Assembly: GCF_014192055.1 (NCBI RefSeq)
Contig: NZ_JACHXM010000019.1
Coordinates: 16,965 to 80,964, forward strand
Length of the DNA: 64,000 bases
Direction of reading: 5' to 3'
Source: Halomonas organivorans
Lineage (GTDB): Bacteria; Pseudomonadota; Gammaproteobacteria; Pseudomonadales; Halomonadaceae
In this document: one piece after another, positions 53,159 through 64,000 of the stretch
How positions within the stretch are numbered: position 1 is the stretch's first letter
Layout: each line of letters starts with the position of its first letter
Position numbers and translations under genes: made by a program
The notes under the pieces: generated by a model
What the model was told of the DNA's origin: nothing
Database searches by the model: none
The model's input: only the letters and a program-made list of their open reading frames with translations

Positions 53159-54739
53159 ATGCGCAAGACGCGCCTTTTCGCCGGCGGCCTGCTGCTGGCT
53201 TCGACCTGCCTTTCTTCGTCCGCCTTCGCCGAGACCCTCGACATCGGCGTCACCGGCGAGCTCGCCTCCTTCGACACCTCCCAGGTCTCGGGTGGCATCT
53301 GGGAGTCCCAGATCCTGATGGACGTCTACGAGGGCCTGGTCAAGAAGTCCCCCGACGGCGAACTGCTGCCCGGCATGGCCGAGTCCTGGGAGATCTCAGA
53401 GGACGGCCTGACCTATACCTTCCACCTGCGCGAGGACGCGGCCTGGTCCGACGGCGAGCCGGTCACCGCCGAGGACTTCGTGTTCGGCTGGCGCCACCTG
53501 CTCGACCCGGCCAATGCCTCCAAGTACGCCTACATGCTCTATCCGGTGGCGGGCGCCGAAGCGGTCAACACCGGCGAGCAGCCGCCCGAGGCGCTGGGCG
53601 TGGCCTCTCTAGACGACGGCCGCACCTTTCAGGTCACCCTCGATGCGCCGACGCCCTACTTCCTCCAGCAGTTGACCCACTACACCGCCTATCCGGCGCC
53701 CAAGCACACCCACGAGCAGTACGGCGACGACTGGGTCAAGCTCGATCACATCGTCACCAACGGCGCCTTTACCCCCGTGAAGTGGGTCTCCCAGTCGCAC
53801 ATCGACGTGCGCCCCAACCCCGAGTACTACGACGCCGAGGACGTGACGCTGGACGGCGTGACCTATCACACCATCGAGGACCGCAACGCCGGGGTCTCGC
53901 GCTTCCGCGCCGGAGAGCTCGACATCATGCGCGAGTACTCCTCGAGCATGTACGGCCTGCTCAAGGACGAACTGCCCGAGGCCACCCACATGAGCACCTA
54001 CCTCGGCAGCTACTACTACGCCTTCAACCACCGCGAGGGGCACCCCACCACCGATCCTCGCGTGCGCGAGGCGCTCAACCTGGCGGCCCGCCGCAACGTG
54101 ATTTCCGAGCAGATCATGGGCGGCACCTTCCAGCCGGCGCTGTCCTTCGTGCCCGACGGCATCGCCCACTACGACGTCCAGGAAATGGCCCTCGAGGGCG
54201 ACATGGACGCCCGCCTGGCCCGCGCCCGCGAACTGCTCGAGGCGGCCGGCTACGGCCCCGACAATCCGCTGCACCTGCGCCTGCGCTACAACACCACCGA
54301 CGAGCACAAGAAGATCGCCGTGGCCATGGCGGCCATGTGGCGTCCGCTGGGCGTCGAGGTCGAGATGATCAACGCCGAGGCCACGGTGCATTACCAGACC
54401 ATCGCCGAGGGCGACTTCGACATCGCTCGGGCCGGCTGGATCGCCGACTACAACGACGCCGAGAACTTCCTCTCCCTGCTGCACACCGGGGTTGGCAACA
54501 ACTACGGCGCCTACTCCAACCCGGACTACGACGCCCTGCTCGACCAGGCCGCCGACACGCTGGACCTGGACGAGCGCCAGCAACTCCTGGAGCAGGCCGA
54601 AGCCCTGGCACTGGAGGACGATGCGCTGATCCCGATGCTGTATTACGTCTCGCGCAACCTGGTGAATACCCGCCTGGCGGGCTGGGAGGACAACATCGAG
54701 GACGACCATCCCTCGCGCTGGGTCCACTTCGCCGACTAG
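53159..54739 (+). CDS. oppA: Oligopeptide ABC transporter substrate-binding protein (OppA-like)
   Basis: 526 residues, SBP_bac_5 family. Signal peptide MRKTRLFAGGLLLASTCLSSSAFA, cleaved before ETLD (no lipobox). Typical blocks: EGLVKKSPDGELLPGMAESWE, TFHLREDAAWSDGEPVTAEDFVFGWRHLLDPANAS, and KYAYMLYPVAGAEAVN, which point to OppA/MppA-type peptide binders. AAGGAG precedes the ATG. First gene of an operon with two permeases and a fused double ATPase. Confidence 0.93.
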   Translation: MRKTRLFAGGLLLASTCLSSSAFAETLDIGVTGELASFDTSQVSGGIWESQILMDVYEGLVKKSPDGELLPGMAESWEISEDGLTYTFHLREDAAWSDGEPVTAEDFVFGWRHLLDPANASKYAYMLYPVAGAEAVNTGEQPPEALGVASLDDGRTFQVTLDAPTPYFLQQLTHYTAYPAPKHTHEQYGDDWVKLDHIVTNGAFTPVKWVSQSHIDVRPNPEYYDAEDVTLDGVTYHTIEDRNAGVSRFRAGELDIMREYSSSMYGLLKDELPEATHMSTYLGSYYYAFNHREGHPTTDPRVREALNLAARRNVISEQIMGGTFQPALSFVPDGIAHYDVQEMALEGDMDARLARARELLEAAGYGPDNPLHLRLRYNTTDEHKKIAVAMAAMWRPLGVEVEMINAEATVHYQTIAEGDFDIARAGWIADYNDAENFLSLLHTGVGNNYGAYSNPDYDALLDQAADTLDLDERQQLLEQAEALALEDDALIPMLYYVSRNLVNTRLAGWEDNIEDDHPSRWVHFAD

Positions 54740-54765
54740 CTCCCTTCGCTGACTAGCCCCTTTCT

Positions 54766-54791
54766 GCCGGGGACGGCCCTGCCGCCCCGGC
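54766..54791 (+). terminator. Hairpin between oppA and oppB
   Basis: Outer stem GCCGGGG/CCCCGGC and inner CGGC/GCCG with a 3-nt loop and one bulge. It starts 27 bp after oppA. Such intercistronic hairpins often keep the binding-protein mRNA more abundant than the permease mRNA. The rest of this 149-bp gap is empty. Confidence 0.5.
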
Positions 54792-54888
54792 TGAACTCAC
54801 TTTGGCCCCGCATGCCCTGTGACATCCGCTACAGGAGGAGACGCCCCATGCCCGTTCGACCCCGATACCGTTCCCGGAGCCTGCCGCC

Positions 54889-55815
54889 ATGCTGAGCTAC
54901 TCCCTCAAGCGCCTGCTGCAGGCGATCCCGACGATGCTGATCGTCATCACCATCGCCTTCTTCCTGATGCGGGTGGCCCCCGGCGGCCCCTTCGACGGCG
55001 AGCGCGCCCTGCCGCCGGAGATCGAGGCCAACCTGATGGCCGCCTATCACCTCGACGAACCGCTGCCCCAGCAGTACCTGCGCTATCTCGGCAACCTGCT
55101 GCAGGGCGACTTCGGCCCTTCCTTCAAGTACAAGGACTTCAGCGTCACCGAGCTGATCCTGCAGGGCTTCCCGGTCAGCCTGGAGATCGGCGGGCTGGCG
55201 ATCCTGCTGGCGCTGGCGCTCGGCCTACCGCTGGGCATTGCCGCCGCACTGAATCGCAACAGCGCCATCGACTACGCGGTGATGGGTACCGCCCTGGCCG
55301 GCATCGCGGTCCCCAACTTCGTGGTCGCCCCGCTGCTGGCGCTGGTGTTCGGGGTGCTGCTCGGCTGGCTGCCCGCCGGCGGCTGGAACGACGGCGCCCT
55401 GCCCAACCTGGTGCTGCCGGTGGTGGCGCTGTCGATCCAGCAGATCGCCTACATCGCCCGCATGATGCGCGCCAGCATGATCGAGGTGCTGGGCAGTCAC
55501 TACATCCGCACCGCCCGCGCCAAGGGCCTCAGCGAACGCCTGGTGGTATGGCGCCACGCCATTCGCCCGGCGCTGCTGCCGGTGGTCTCCTACCTGGGCC
55601 CGGCGATCGCCGGGATCATCACCGGCTCGGTGGTGATCGAGCAGATCTTCGGCATCCCCGGCATCGGCCGCTACTTCGTCCAGGGCGCGCTCAACCGCGA
55701 CTACACCCTGGTGATGGGCACGGTGGTGTTCTACGGCGCGCTGATCGTGCTGCTCAACCTGGTCGTCGACCTGCTCTATTCCGCCCTCGACCCGCAAATC
55801 CGCTATGACGACTGA
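54889..55815 (+). CDS. oppB: Oligopeptide ABC transporter permease OppB-like
   Basis: 308 residues, six membrane segments, N-terminal MLSYSLKRLLQAIPTMLIVITIAFFLMRVAPGGPF typical of OppB/DppB. The EAA loop that meets the ATPase is in YIRTARAKGLSERLVVWRHAIRPALLPV. Overlaps oppC by 11 nt. Confidence 0.95.
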   Translation: MLSYSLKRLLQAIPTMLIVITIAFFLMRVAPGGPFDGERALPPEIEANLMAAYHLDEPLPQQYLRYLGNLLQGDFGPSFKYKDFSVTELILQGFPVSLEIGGLAILLALALGLPLGIAAALNRNSAIDYAVMGTALAGIAVPNFVVAPLLALVFGVLLGWLPAGGWNDGALPNLVLPVVALSIQQIAYIARMMRASMIEVLGSHYIRTARAKGLSERLVVWRHAIRPALLPVVSYLGPAIAGIITGSVVIEQIFGIPGIGRYFVQGALNRDYTLVMGTVVFYGALIVLLNLVVDLLYSALDPQIRYDD

Positions 55816-56710
55816 TGCCATGACCTCACGCTCCCTGACTCCCGACGCCGATGCCGGCATGGCCGGCGACAGCCTCGGCCGCGAGGCCTGGCGCCGGCTC
55901 AAGCAGAACAAGGCCGCCATGGCCAGCCTGTGGCTGCTCGCCACGATCACCCTGGTCTGCGTGGCCGGTCCCTGGCTGACGCCCTGGGGGCTGGCCGATG
56001 TCGACTGGAACGCCTTCGGCGTCGCTCCGACCCTCGACGGCGGCCACTGGCTGGGCACCGACGCCAACGGCCGCGACCTGCTCACCCGCACCCTCTACGG
56101 CGGCCGCGTCTCGCTGTCCGTAGCGCTGGTGGCGACCCTGGTCAGCCTGGCGATCGGCGTGCTCTACGGCGCCGTCTCCGGTTACCTCGGCGGGCGCGTC
56201 GACAACCTGATGATGCGCTTCGTCGACATCATGTACTCGCTGCCGTTCATGTTCCTGGTGATCCTGCTGATGGTGGTATTCGGCCGCAACATCCTGCTGA
56301 TCTACGCCGCCATCGGTGCCGTGGAGTGGCTGGACATGGCGCGCATCGTGCGCGGCCAGACGCTGGCACTCAAGCGACGCGAGTTCATCGAGGCCGCCCA
56401 TGCCCTGGGCGTCAAGGATCGCAAGATCGTCACCCGCCACCTGATTCCCAACGCCATCGGCCCGGTGATCGTCTACGTCACCCTCACCGTGCCCAAGGTG
56501 ATCCTGCTGGAGAGCTTCCTGTCGTTCCTGGGGCTCGGCGTGCAGGAGCCGCTGACCAGTTGGGGGGTGCTGATCAGCGAGGGCACCGACATGATGCAGA
56601 CGGCCCCCTGGATGCTGCTGGTGCCCTCGGTGTTCCTGGCGCTGACGCTGTTCTGCCTCAACTTCCTGGGCGATGGGCTGAGGGACGCCCTGGACCCCAA
56701 GACACGCTGA
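55805..56710 (+). CDS. oppC: Oligopeptide ABC transporter permease OppC-like
   Basis: 301 residues, six membrane segments, with the OppC N-terminal REAWRRLKQNKAAMASLWLL, periplasmic HWLGTDANGRDLLTRTLYGGRVSL and EAA loop FIEAAHALGVKDRKIVTRHLIPN. The ATG at 55805 overlaps the oppB stop; an ATG at 55820 is also possible. A 204-bp spacer that includes an inverted-repeat-bounded segment separates it from the ATPase gene. Confidence 0.95.
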   Translation: MTTDAMTSRSLTPDADAGMAGDSLGREAWRRLKQNKAAMASLWLLATITLVCVAGPWLTPWGLADVDWNAFGVAPTLDGGHWLGTDANGRDLLTRTLYGGRVSLSVALVATLVSLAIGVLYGAVSGYLGGRVDNLMMRFVDIMYSLPFMFLVILLMVVFGRNILLIYAAIGAVEWLDMARIVRGQTLALKRREFIEAAHALGVKDRKIVTRHLIPNAIGPVIVYVTLTVPKVILLESFLSFLGLGVQEPLTSWGVLISEGTDMMQTAPWMLLVPSVFLALTLFCLNFLGDGLRDALDPKTR

Positions 56711-56718
56711 TGGAAGCA

Positions 56719-56873
56719 CCGATTTATTGCTGCGCTCGCGTAGTTGAGACAAAGAGCTGGCCCCCGGCGGTGCCGAAGCGTCGGACCGTCGCAATCCTCA
56801 ATGCGCAGCCAGTCAAGACTGGTTGCCGCGCGCCGGCGGTAACCAACCTCTCTTCGCTCGCGACATAAATCGG
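56719..56873. repeat. Possible 155-bp inverted-repeat-bounded insert in the opp operon
   Basis: Begins with CCGATTTAT (56719-56727) and ends with its exact reverse complement ATAAATCGG (56865-56873). Inside are a perfect CCAGTC-AA-GACTGG hairpin (56808-56823) and a repeated CCGGCGGT. It sits in a gap that is unusually large for an operon. It could be a small non-autonomous mobile element, an extragenic palindrome or an intercistronic control region. No clear target-site duplication was seen. Confidence 0.4.
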
Positions 56874-56914
56874 CATTCCCATGTCACGCACATGAGCGAT
56901 ACCAGGAGTGAAAG

Positions 56915-58516
56915 ATGACAACCCCATTGCTCGAGGTCGACGAACTGTGCGTCGACTTCGCCCTGCCCCACGGCACTGTGTCTGCCGTCAAGCACGTCAG
57001 CTACCGCATCGAGGCGGGCGAGACCCTGGCCCTGGTCGGCGAGTCCGGCTCCGGCAAGTCGGTGTCCTCCACCGCCGCCATGGGCCTGCTCCCGGACCTG
57101 GCCCGCACCCGCGGGGCCATCCGCTTCGAGGGCGAGGACCTGCTGGCCGCGACGCCGAAGCGCCTGCGCCGGCTACGCGGCAACGACATCGCGATGATCT
57201 TCCAGGAGCCGATGACCTCGCTCAATCCCCTGCATCGCATCGGTCGCCAGATCGCCGAGGTGCTCGAACGTCACCGCGGCCTGAAGGGACGCGCCGCCCG
57301 CGAACGGGTCCGGGAGCTGCTCGAGCAGGTCGGCATTCCCGAGCCCGAGCGACGCCTCGACAGCTATCCCCGCGAACTGTCCGGCGGCCAGCGCCAGCGG
57401 GTGATGATCGCCATGGCGCTCGCCTGCGAGCCCAAGCTGCTGATCGCCGACGAACCGACCACGGCGCTCGACGTCACCGTTCAGGCGCAGATCCTGGCCC
57501 TGCTCAAGGACCTGCAACAACGCTATGGCATGGCCATCCTGTTCATCACCCATGACCTGGGCATCGTGCGCCACTTCGCCGACCGAGTGTGCGTGATGCG
57601 CCAGGGCGAGCTGGTAGAAAGCGGCGAGACCCGGGCGCTGTTCGACGCCCCCCGGCATGACTACACGCGGATGCTGATCGACGCTGAGCCACGGGGCCGC
57701 AAGACGCCGGTTACCGAGGACGCCCCGATGCTGCTCGAGGCGCATGGCGTGCGGGTACGCTTCCCGCTCAAGAAACGGCTCTTTCGCCCCTCGACATATT
57801 TCGAGGCGGTACGCGGCATCGAACTGGCGATTCGCCGAGGGCAGACGGTAGGCATCGTCGGTGAGTCCGGCTCCGGAAAGTCGACGCTGGGACGCGCCCT
57901 GCTGCGGCTGCTCGACAGCCGCGGCGACATCCGCTTCGAGGACACCGCCCTGGGCGGCCTCGACAGCGCCGCCATGCGACCGCTGCGCTCGCGGATGCAG
58001 GTGGTCTTCCAGGATCCCTTCGGCTCACTGTCGCCGCGCATGACGGTGGGCGAGATCGTCGGCGAAGGCCTGCGAGTGCACGCTCCGGAACTCACCGCCC
58101 GGGAGCGCGATGCCCGAGTCCAGGAGGCGCTGGGCGAGGTGGCCCTCGACCCGGCGATGCGTCGGCGCTATCCCCACGAGTTCTCCGGAGGCCAGCGCCA
58201 ACGCATCGCCATCGCCCGTGCGCTGGTGCTAAAACCCGAGTTCCTGCTGCTCGACGAGCCCACCTCGGCGCTGGATCGCTCGGTGCAGGCCACGGTAATC
58301 GAGCTGCTCCGCGACCTGCAGCGCCGCCATGGCCTGACCTACCTGTTCATCAGCCATGACCTGGCCGTGGTCCGCGCCCTGGCCGATACCGTGCTGGTGA
58401 TGAAACAGGGCGAAGTGGTCGAGCAGGGCGACACCCAGGCACTGTTCGAGGCGCCTCGAGAAGCCTATACCCGTGAGCTGATGCGGGCGGCCTTCCTCGA
58501 CGCCCAGACCGCCTGA
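56915..58516 (+). CDS. Fused dual ATP-binding subunit of peptide ABC transporter (DppD-DppF type)
   Basis: 533 residues holding two complete ABC ATPases. First half: Walker A GESGSGKS (about 41-48), signature [14 protein letters not shown], Walker [13 protein letters not shown]. Second half from about 270: Walker A GESGSGKS, signature [14 protein letters not shown], Walker [12 protein letters not shown], with the oligopeptide-specific C-terminal segments after each. One gene replaces the separate oppD and oppF, as in YejF/GsiA-type systems. AGGAG lies upstream. Confidence 0.95.
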   Translation: MTTPLLEVDELCVDFALPHGTVSAVKHVSYRIEAGETLALVGESGSGKSVSSTAAMGLLPDLARTRGAIRFEGEDLLAATPKRLRRLRGNDIAMIFQEPMTSLNPLHRIGRQIAEVLERHRGLKGRAARERVRELLEQVGIPEPERRLDSYPRELSGGQRQRVMIAMALACEPKLLIADEPTTALDVTVQAQILALLKDLQQRYGMAILFITHDLGIVRHFADRVCVMRQGELVESGETRALFDAPRHDYTRMLIDAEPRGRKTPVTEDAPMLLEAHGVRVRFPLKKRLFRPSTYFEAVRGIELAIRRGQTVGIVGESGSGKSTLGRALLRLLDSRGDIRFEDTALGGLDSAAMRPLRSRMQVVFQDPFGSLSPRMTVGEIVGEGLRVHAPELTARERDARVQEALGEVALDPAMRRRYPHEFSGGQRQRIAIARALVLKPEFLLLDEPTSALDRSVQATVIELLRDLQRRHGLTYLFISHDLAVVRALADTVLVMKQGEVVEQGDTQALFEAPREAYTRELMRAAFLDAQTA

Positions 58517-58535
58517 TCACGCCCTCTCCCCCAAG

Positions 58536-58560
58536 AAAAACCCCGGCCGATGGCCGGGGT
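58536..58560. terminator. Intrinsic terminator of the FadL-like gene, also ending the opp operon
   Basis: Perfect 8-bp stem CCCCGGCC/GGCCGGGG with a 3-nt loop (58541-58559). On the minus strand it is followed by TTTTTCTTGG, a strong U-tract for the FadL-like gene. On the plus strand it lies 25 bp after the ATPase gene. Confidence 0.88.
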
Positions 58561-58602
58561 GGCTGAGTCGCCGGGCGAATCGCCGAAGCCGGCGTGCCGC
58601 GA

Positions 58603-59940
58603 CTAGAAGCGATAATCCATCGACAGCGCGAAGACGTCGGCCTCGACCTCGTAGTTGCCCGAGAGGTTGCCGCGAGAGGCGTTCTCGTTGGTCGGGGTTG
58701 CGTCCTGATCCATGTCGACGTCGTCACCGAAGATGTGCAGATAGCCGGCGGTGATGCCCAGGTTCTGGGTCGGCTGGTAGGTGGCACCCAGCGAAGCCCA
58801 GCGGCGATCGGAATCCGGCACCCGCGGGGTGCGGTGCTGGGCGTCCGGCACCGGCGTCTGGTCGATGCCCAGGCCGCCGCGCAGGGTCCACTGCTGGTTC
58901 AGCGCGTAGTTCGCCCCCACCGAAAAGGCCCAGGTGTCGTCCCAGTTCTCGGTGGTGGTGCTGTTGGAGCCGTCCTCGAACTCCACCACCAGCTCATCGA
59001 AGCTGCTCCACTCGGTCCACTCGGCGTTGGCCATGACCGTCAAACGATCGGTCAACTGGTGGTTGACCCCCAGATTCAGGCTGGCCGGGGTGGTCAAATC
59101 GGCGGAGCCCCCCATATCGGACACCTGACCCGCGGCGATGGCTCCATCGGAGAGCGGATCGGTGCCCGAGACATCGAGGTCGCCCTCCAGCGTCAAGTCG
59201 ACCTCGGAGCGATAGCTGACGCCGAAGCGGGTGCGTTCGGTAGCCTGAAACAGCGCCCCGAGGGTATAGCCATAGCCCCAGTCGTCGCCAGTCAGCTCAC
59301 CGATGACATCATTCTGCCCCGGGGTCGCCAGCGGGCTCCCCATCTGCGCCGCCGCGGCGCCGAAGTCGATGGCGTTGGACAGCGTCGCATCGGCATATTG
59401 CGCGCGCAGGCCGACCGCCAGGTTGAGGCGATCGGTGGCCCGATAGTTGAGCGTTGGCTGGATGTCGATCGTCTTCAGCTCGGTTTCGATGGCGTGATAG
59501 CGACCGATCCAGTCCTCATCGTATTTGGTGGACAGCCCATAGGGCGAGTAGATCGCCAGCCCCAGGTCCCAGCGCTCGTTCAACTGGGTCTTGGCGGCGA
59601 AGCTCGGCACCACGGCCGACTCCCCCCCCTCCCCCGAGGCATCGGAGAAATAGGGCATGCCGAGCACGTTGGATGCCTCGGCATCCTGCAGTTCGAAGGT
59701 GGCATCGATATAGGACACGCCACCGGCCACCTGGCTGCCATCGATGTTGCCGATGGCGGCCGGGTTGTAGGCCATGAAGCTGGCGTCCTCGGCGCCGGCG
59801 GCGGAGTTGGAGAAGGCATTGGCCAGGGTCTTGGCGCTTTGCTCGCGGACCTGGAAGCCGGAGGCGGCGGCCTGGCCGGCTGCCAGGGTCGCGGAGGCCA
59901 GAGCGATGGCGACGGTGAGCGTACGGGGCGTGATCTGCAT
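58603..59940 (-). CDS. FadL/OmpP1-family outer-membrane porin
   Basis: About 445 residues. Signal peptide with cleavage after AAA, leaving SGFQVREQSAKTLANAFSNSAAGAEDASFMAYNPAA, the FadL hatch start; beta-barrel pattern throughout and a C-terminal YRF. Transport of long-chain fatty acids or other hydrophobic molecules is inferred from family. The ATG at 59940 has AAAGGA 11 nt upstream; the ATG at 59952 abuts this site and is less likely. Its leader carries a CA-rich tandem repeat, and a PsrA-like box lies further upstream. Confidence 0.92.
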   Translation of the reverse strand: MQITPRTLTVAIALASATLAAGQAAASGFQVREQSAKTLANAFSNSAAGAEDASFMAYNPAAIGNIDGSQVAGGVSYIDATFELQDAEASNVLGMPYFSDASGEGGESAVVPSFAAKTQLNERWDLGLAIYSPYGLSTKYDEDWIGRYHAIETELKTIDIQPTLNYRATDRLNLAVGLRAQYADATLSNAIDFGAAAAQMGSPLATPGQNDVIGELTGDDWGYGYTLGALFQATERTRFGVSYRSEVDLTLEGDLDVSGTDPLSDGAIAAGQVSDMGGSADLTTPASLNLGVNHQLTDRLTVMANAEWTEWSSFDELVVEFEDGSNSTTTENWDDTWAFSVGANYALNQQWTLRGGLGIDQTPVPDAQHRTPRVPDSDRRWASLGATYQPTQNLGITAGYLHIFGDDVDMDQDATPTNENASRGNLSGNYEVEADVFALSMDYRF

Positions 59941-59964
59941 GGCGCTGGGCATCCTTTTCGATGG

Positions 59965-60012
59965 CTGTCGTTGTGACTGTTGTTGTGGCTGTCGTTGTCA
60001 CTGTTGTTGTGA
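59965..60012 (-). repeat. 24-bp tandem direct repeat in the FadL-like leader
   Basis: Two adjacent 24-bp copies (59965-59988 and 59989-60012) differ at two positions. Read in the gene's direction they are rich in CA steps (ACAACAACAG, ACAACGACAG), giving an unstructured leader 25 nt before the start codon. Confidence 0.75.
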
Positions 60013-60076
60013 TGATTCGGGTGATGACTCAGGTGCTGACGACAGTGTTTGCAGAATCCCCTCAAGGGTTCAAGGC

Positions 60077-60089
60077 CAAACGTTCGTTT
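60077..60089. promoter_or_regulatory. PsrA-like dyad upstream of the FadL-like gene
   Basis: C-AAAC-GTTC-GTTT fits the Pseudomonas PsrA fatty-acid repressor consensus (S)AAAC-N2to4-GTTT(S) except for the last base. It lies about 140 bp upstream of the start; a possible promoter ATGAAA-N17-TATTAG lies just upstream of it on the minus strand. The motif is short, so chance is a real alternative. Confidence 0.35.
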
Positions 60090-60196
60090 TAATCTCTAAT
60101 TCGCTAATACTTTGGTAGGACAGCCGTTTCATGCCCTGGCACATCAGAGAGTTAGCCATGACACCGGTAGAAGCCTCGGCGAGAGCCGACGGGCGC

Positions 60197-60228
60197 TTGA
60201 CCTTTGTGTAACCCAAGGGTTTTACACT
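60197..60228 (+). promoter_or_regulatory. MerR-type promoter and operator of the metal-response operon
   Basis: -35 TTGACC (60197-60202) and -10 TACACT (60223-60228) are separated by 20 nt, the over-long spacing that MerR-family activators correct. Between them lies a dyad, GTGTAA-CCC-AA-GGG-TTTTACAC with one extra T pair offset, centred in the spacer. It is 32 bp before the MerR-family start codon. Confidence 0.75.
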
Positions 60229-60259
60229 TCATTCATCCCATGACCCAGGAGCCGATGGC

Positions 60260-60711
60260 ATGAAGGTCAGCGAACTCGCCCGCAGGGCCGGCGTTACCGC
60301 CGAGACCGTGCGCCATTACACCCGTGAAGGGCTGCTGTCCCCCGAGCGCGATCCAGACAACGGTTACCAGCTCTACGACGATGACGACCTGCGCCGGCTG
60401 CGCTTCATCCAACGGGCCCGCACCCTGGGCTTTGGCGTCGCCGAGATCCGCGAGATCCTCGAGCAGTCCGACCGCGGCGATTCCCCCTGCCCGTTGGTTC
60501 GAGACCTGCTGGCCCACCGCCTGCCGGAGATTCGGGCCCGCATCCAGGAGCTAGAGGCCCTCGCCAATCGCATGGAAGAAGCGCTGGGTGCCTGGGAGCG
60601 CCTGCCCGACGGCACGCCCGACGGCCACAGCCTGTGCCGGCTGATCGAGAGCTTCCCCGAGCCGCTGGAGCCGTCGCCGCGAACGGCCCCTCCCCACCAG
60701 GAGACATCGTC

Positions 60712-60715
<4 letters not shown>
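60260..60715 (+). CDS. MerR-family metal-responsive regulator
   Basis: 151 residues. N-terminal winged [29 protein letters not shown], then a dimerisation coiled coil (about 83-115). Candidate metal ligands are Cys77 (SPCPLV) and Cys126 (HSLCRLIE). The CueR-type C-x7-C loop and the ZntR-type CC pair are missing, so metal specificity cannot be read directly. Location with copA implies Cu(I)/Ag(I). It is the first gene of its own regulated operon, ATGA-coupled to copA. Confidence 0.92.
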
Positions 60716-63293
<2,578 letters not shown>

Positions 63294-63297
<4 letters not shown>

Positions 63298-63371
63298 GCT
63301 GGATCGTCAATCTCGCCGGCCTGGCGCTGATCGTCCTGATTGCCTGGTGGTTCTGGGGGCCGACTCGCTGA
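63294..63371 (+). CDS. 25-residue single-membrane-helix peptide coupled to copA
   Basis: [25 protein letters not shown]: one hydrophobic helix with a WWFW cluster and a basic end. An exact AGGAGG lies 7 nt before the ATG, and the ATGA overlap with the copA stop matches the coupling used between the two preceding genes. Similar N-termini head some copper-related cupredoxin-type membrane proteins (from memory), so this may be a truncated relative or a free accessory subunit of CopA. No function is established. Confidence 0.75.
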
Positions 63372-63452
63372 AGCCTGCCCGACGAGGCCGCCCGCGGCCT
63401 CAGCCACGGGACTGCTAGGCTGATAACCAGGAGGCCACAGGGAGCAAGCCGA

Positions 63453-63872
63453 ATGCCCGAACTCAACGGGGTACTGGAGACAGCCCTCTACGTGGAGGAC
63501 ATGGCACGGGCCCAGACCTTCTTCGAAGGCGTGATGGGCCTCACACCCTTCACCGCGGACCATCGTTTCACCGCCTTCGACGCCGGGGCGGGGTCGGTAT
63601 TGCTGCTGTTCCTGCGCGGCGAGACTCTGGAGACGGTGGTCCTCCCCGGCGACATGGGGACCATTCCGCCCCACGACGGCAGCGGCCGGGTACACATGGC
63701 CTTTGCCATCGCCGCCAGCGATCTGGCGGCCTGGGAGGCCCAACTGCGCGACCACGGCGTCGACATCGAAGGTCGCACCCACTGGCCGCGGGGCGGAGAA
63801 AGCCTGTATTTCCGCGATCCCGACGGGCACCTGCTGGAACTCGCCACCCCCGGGGTATGGCCGAGCTACTGA
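63453..63872 (+). CDS. VOC-superfamily (glyoxalase/bleomycin-resistance fold) protein
   Basis: 139 residues, start [30 protein letters not shown], two beta-alpha-beta-beta-beta modules. Metal-ligand positions fit His81-type (RVHMAFAI) and Glu near the end (LLELATPG); [12 protein letters not shown] is the typical closing motif. The reaction is unknown; relatives include FosX-like and dioxygenase proteins. GGGAG lies upstream. The last 61 bp, including the stop, lie inside a 94-bp tandem duplication. Confidence 0.88.
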   Translation: MPELNGVLETALYVEDMARAQTFFEGVMGLTPFTADHRFTAFDAGAGSVLLLFLRGETLETVVLPGDMGTIPPHDGSGRVHMAFAIAASDLAAWEAQLRDHGVDIEGRTHWPRGGESLYFRDPDGHLLELATPGVWPSY

Positions 63873-64000
63873 GGCCGCTCTCGGGAGAGCCTGCTCTCTA
63901 TCCGACCGCGATCCCGACGGGCACCTGCTGGAACTCGCCACCCCCGGGGTATGGCCGAGCTACTGAGGCCGCTCTCGGGAGAGCCTGCTCTCTATCCGAC
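63812..64000. repeat. 94-bp tandem direct duplication covering the 3' end of the VOC gene
   Basis: 63812-63905 is repeated without a visible mismatch from 63906 to the window end (period 94). The unit contains the last 20 codons and stop of the VOC gene plus a CTCTCGGGAGAG palindrome and trailing sequence. A third copy may follow outside the window. The second copy carries a start-less duplicate of the C-terminus ([19 protein letters not shown]). Confidence 0.95.

Noticed and set aside
56724..56927. 67-codon minus-strand frame inside the opp spacer
   Set aside because: It coincides with the inverted-repeat-bounded element, has no convincing ribosome-binding site and overlaps the ATPase start region.

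Overview
The window is about 64 kb of GC-rich, tightly packed chromosome from a gammaproteobacterium, most likely a member of the Halomonadaceae (Halomonas-like). This rests on gene order (rpsB-tsf-pyrH-frr-uppS-cdsA-dxr-rseP-bamA-lpxD-fabZ-lpxA; map-glnD-dapC-dapD-dapE; rpmB-rpmG-mutM beside radC/coaBC-dut-algC-argB-slmA; rpoH-ftsX-ftsE-ftsY/rsmD) and on the style of the proteins. It is an inference, since no rRNA is present. No tRNA, rRNA, CRISPR array, prophage or intact insertion sequence was seen.

Layout. 1-12.1 kb (minus strand): translation (rpsB, tsf, frr), UMP kinase, isoprenoid and phospholipid synthesis (uppS, cdsA, dxr) and outer-membrane biogenesis (rseP, bamA, lpxD, fabZ, lpxA). 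The slot normally held by skp/ompH contains only degenerate sequence. 12.4-20.4 kb (plus): map, glnD, and the succinylase branch of lysine/peptidoglycan synthesis (dapC, an ArsC/Spx-like protein, dapD, dapE). 20.4-24 kb: a membrane-tethered cold-shock protein between two related palindromic elements, slyX, trxB and an OxyR-type peroxiredoxin. 24-33.5 kb: acnA, malic enzyme, trpS, alanine dehydrogenase, a thioesterase, a DUF2007 protein and rlmI. 33.6-41.8 kb: mutM, rpmG, rpmB, radC, coaBC, dut, algC, argB, slmA, rpoH. 42-47.8 kb: ftsXEY, rsmD, zapB, rimI, a HolD-like protein, bolA. 47.8-53 kb: a drug-efflux-type MFS gene, a conserved unknown, lysS and prfB with its programmed frameshift. 53-58.5 kb: an oligopeptide ABC importer with a fused double ATPase. 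58.6-64 kb: a FadL-type porin, a compact metal-response operon (MerR regulator, Cu(I) P-type ATPase, 25-residue membrane peptide, joined by 4-nt overlaps) and a VOC-family protein whose 3' end is tandemly duplicated.

Most of the window is ordinary core genome. The unusual material is between genes: arrays of a 7-bp repeat (28 and 11 perfect-period units, plus a 5-unit relative and a degenerate one) next to terminators at gene ends; three kinds of palindromic interspersed element; a textbook four-half-site OxyR box; a MerR-type promoter with a 20-bp spacer; a terminator-like hairpin just ahead of the MFS gene; and a CA-rich duplicated leader before the FadL gene. No clearly new multi-gene system was found. 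The best candidates for undescribed biology are the 25-residue peptide coupled to copA and the heptamer arrays.
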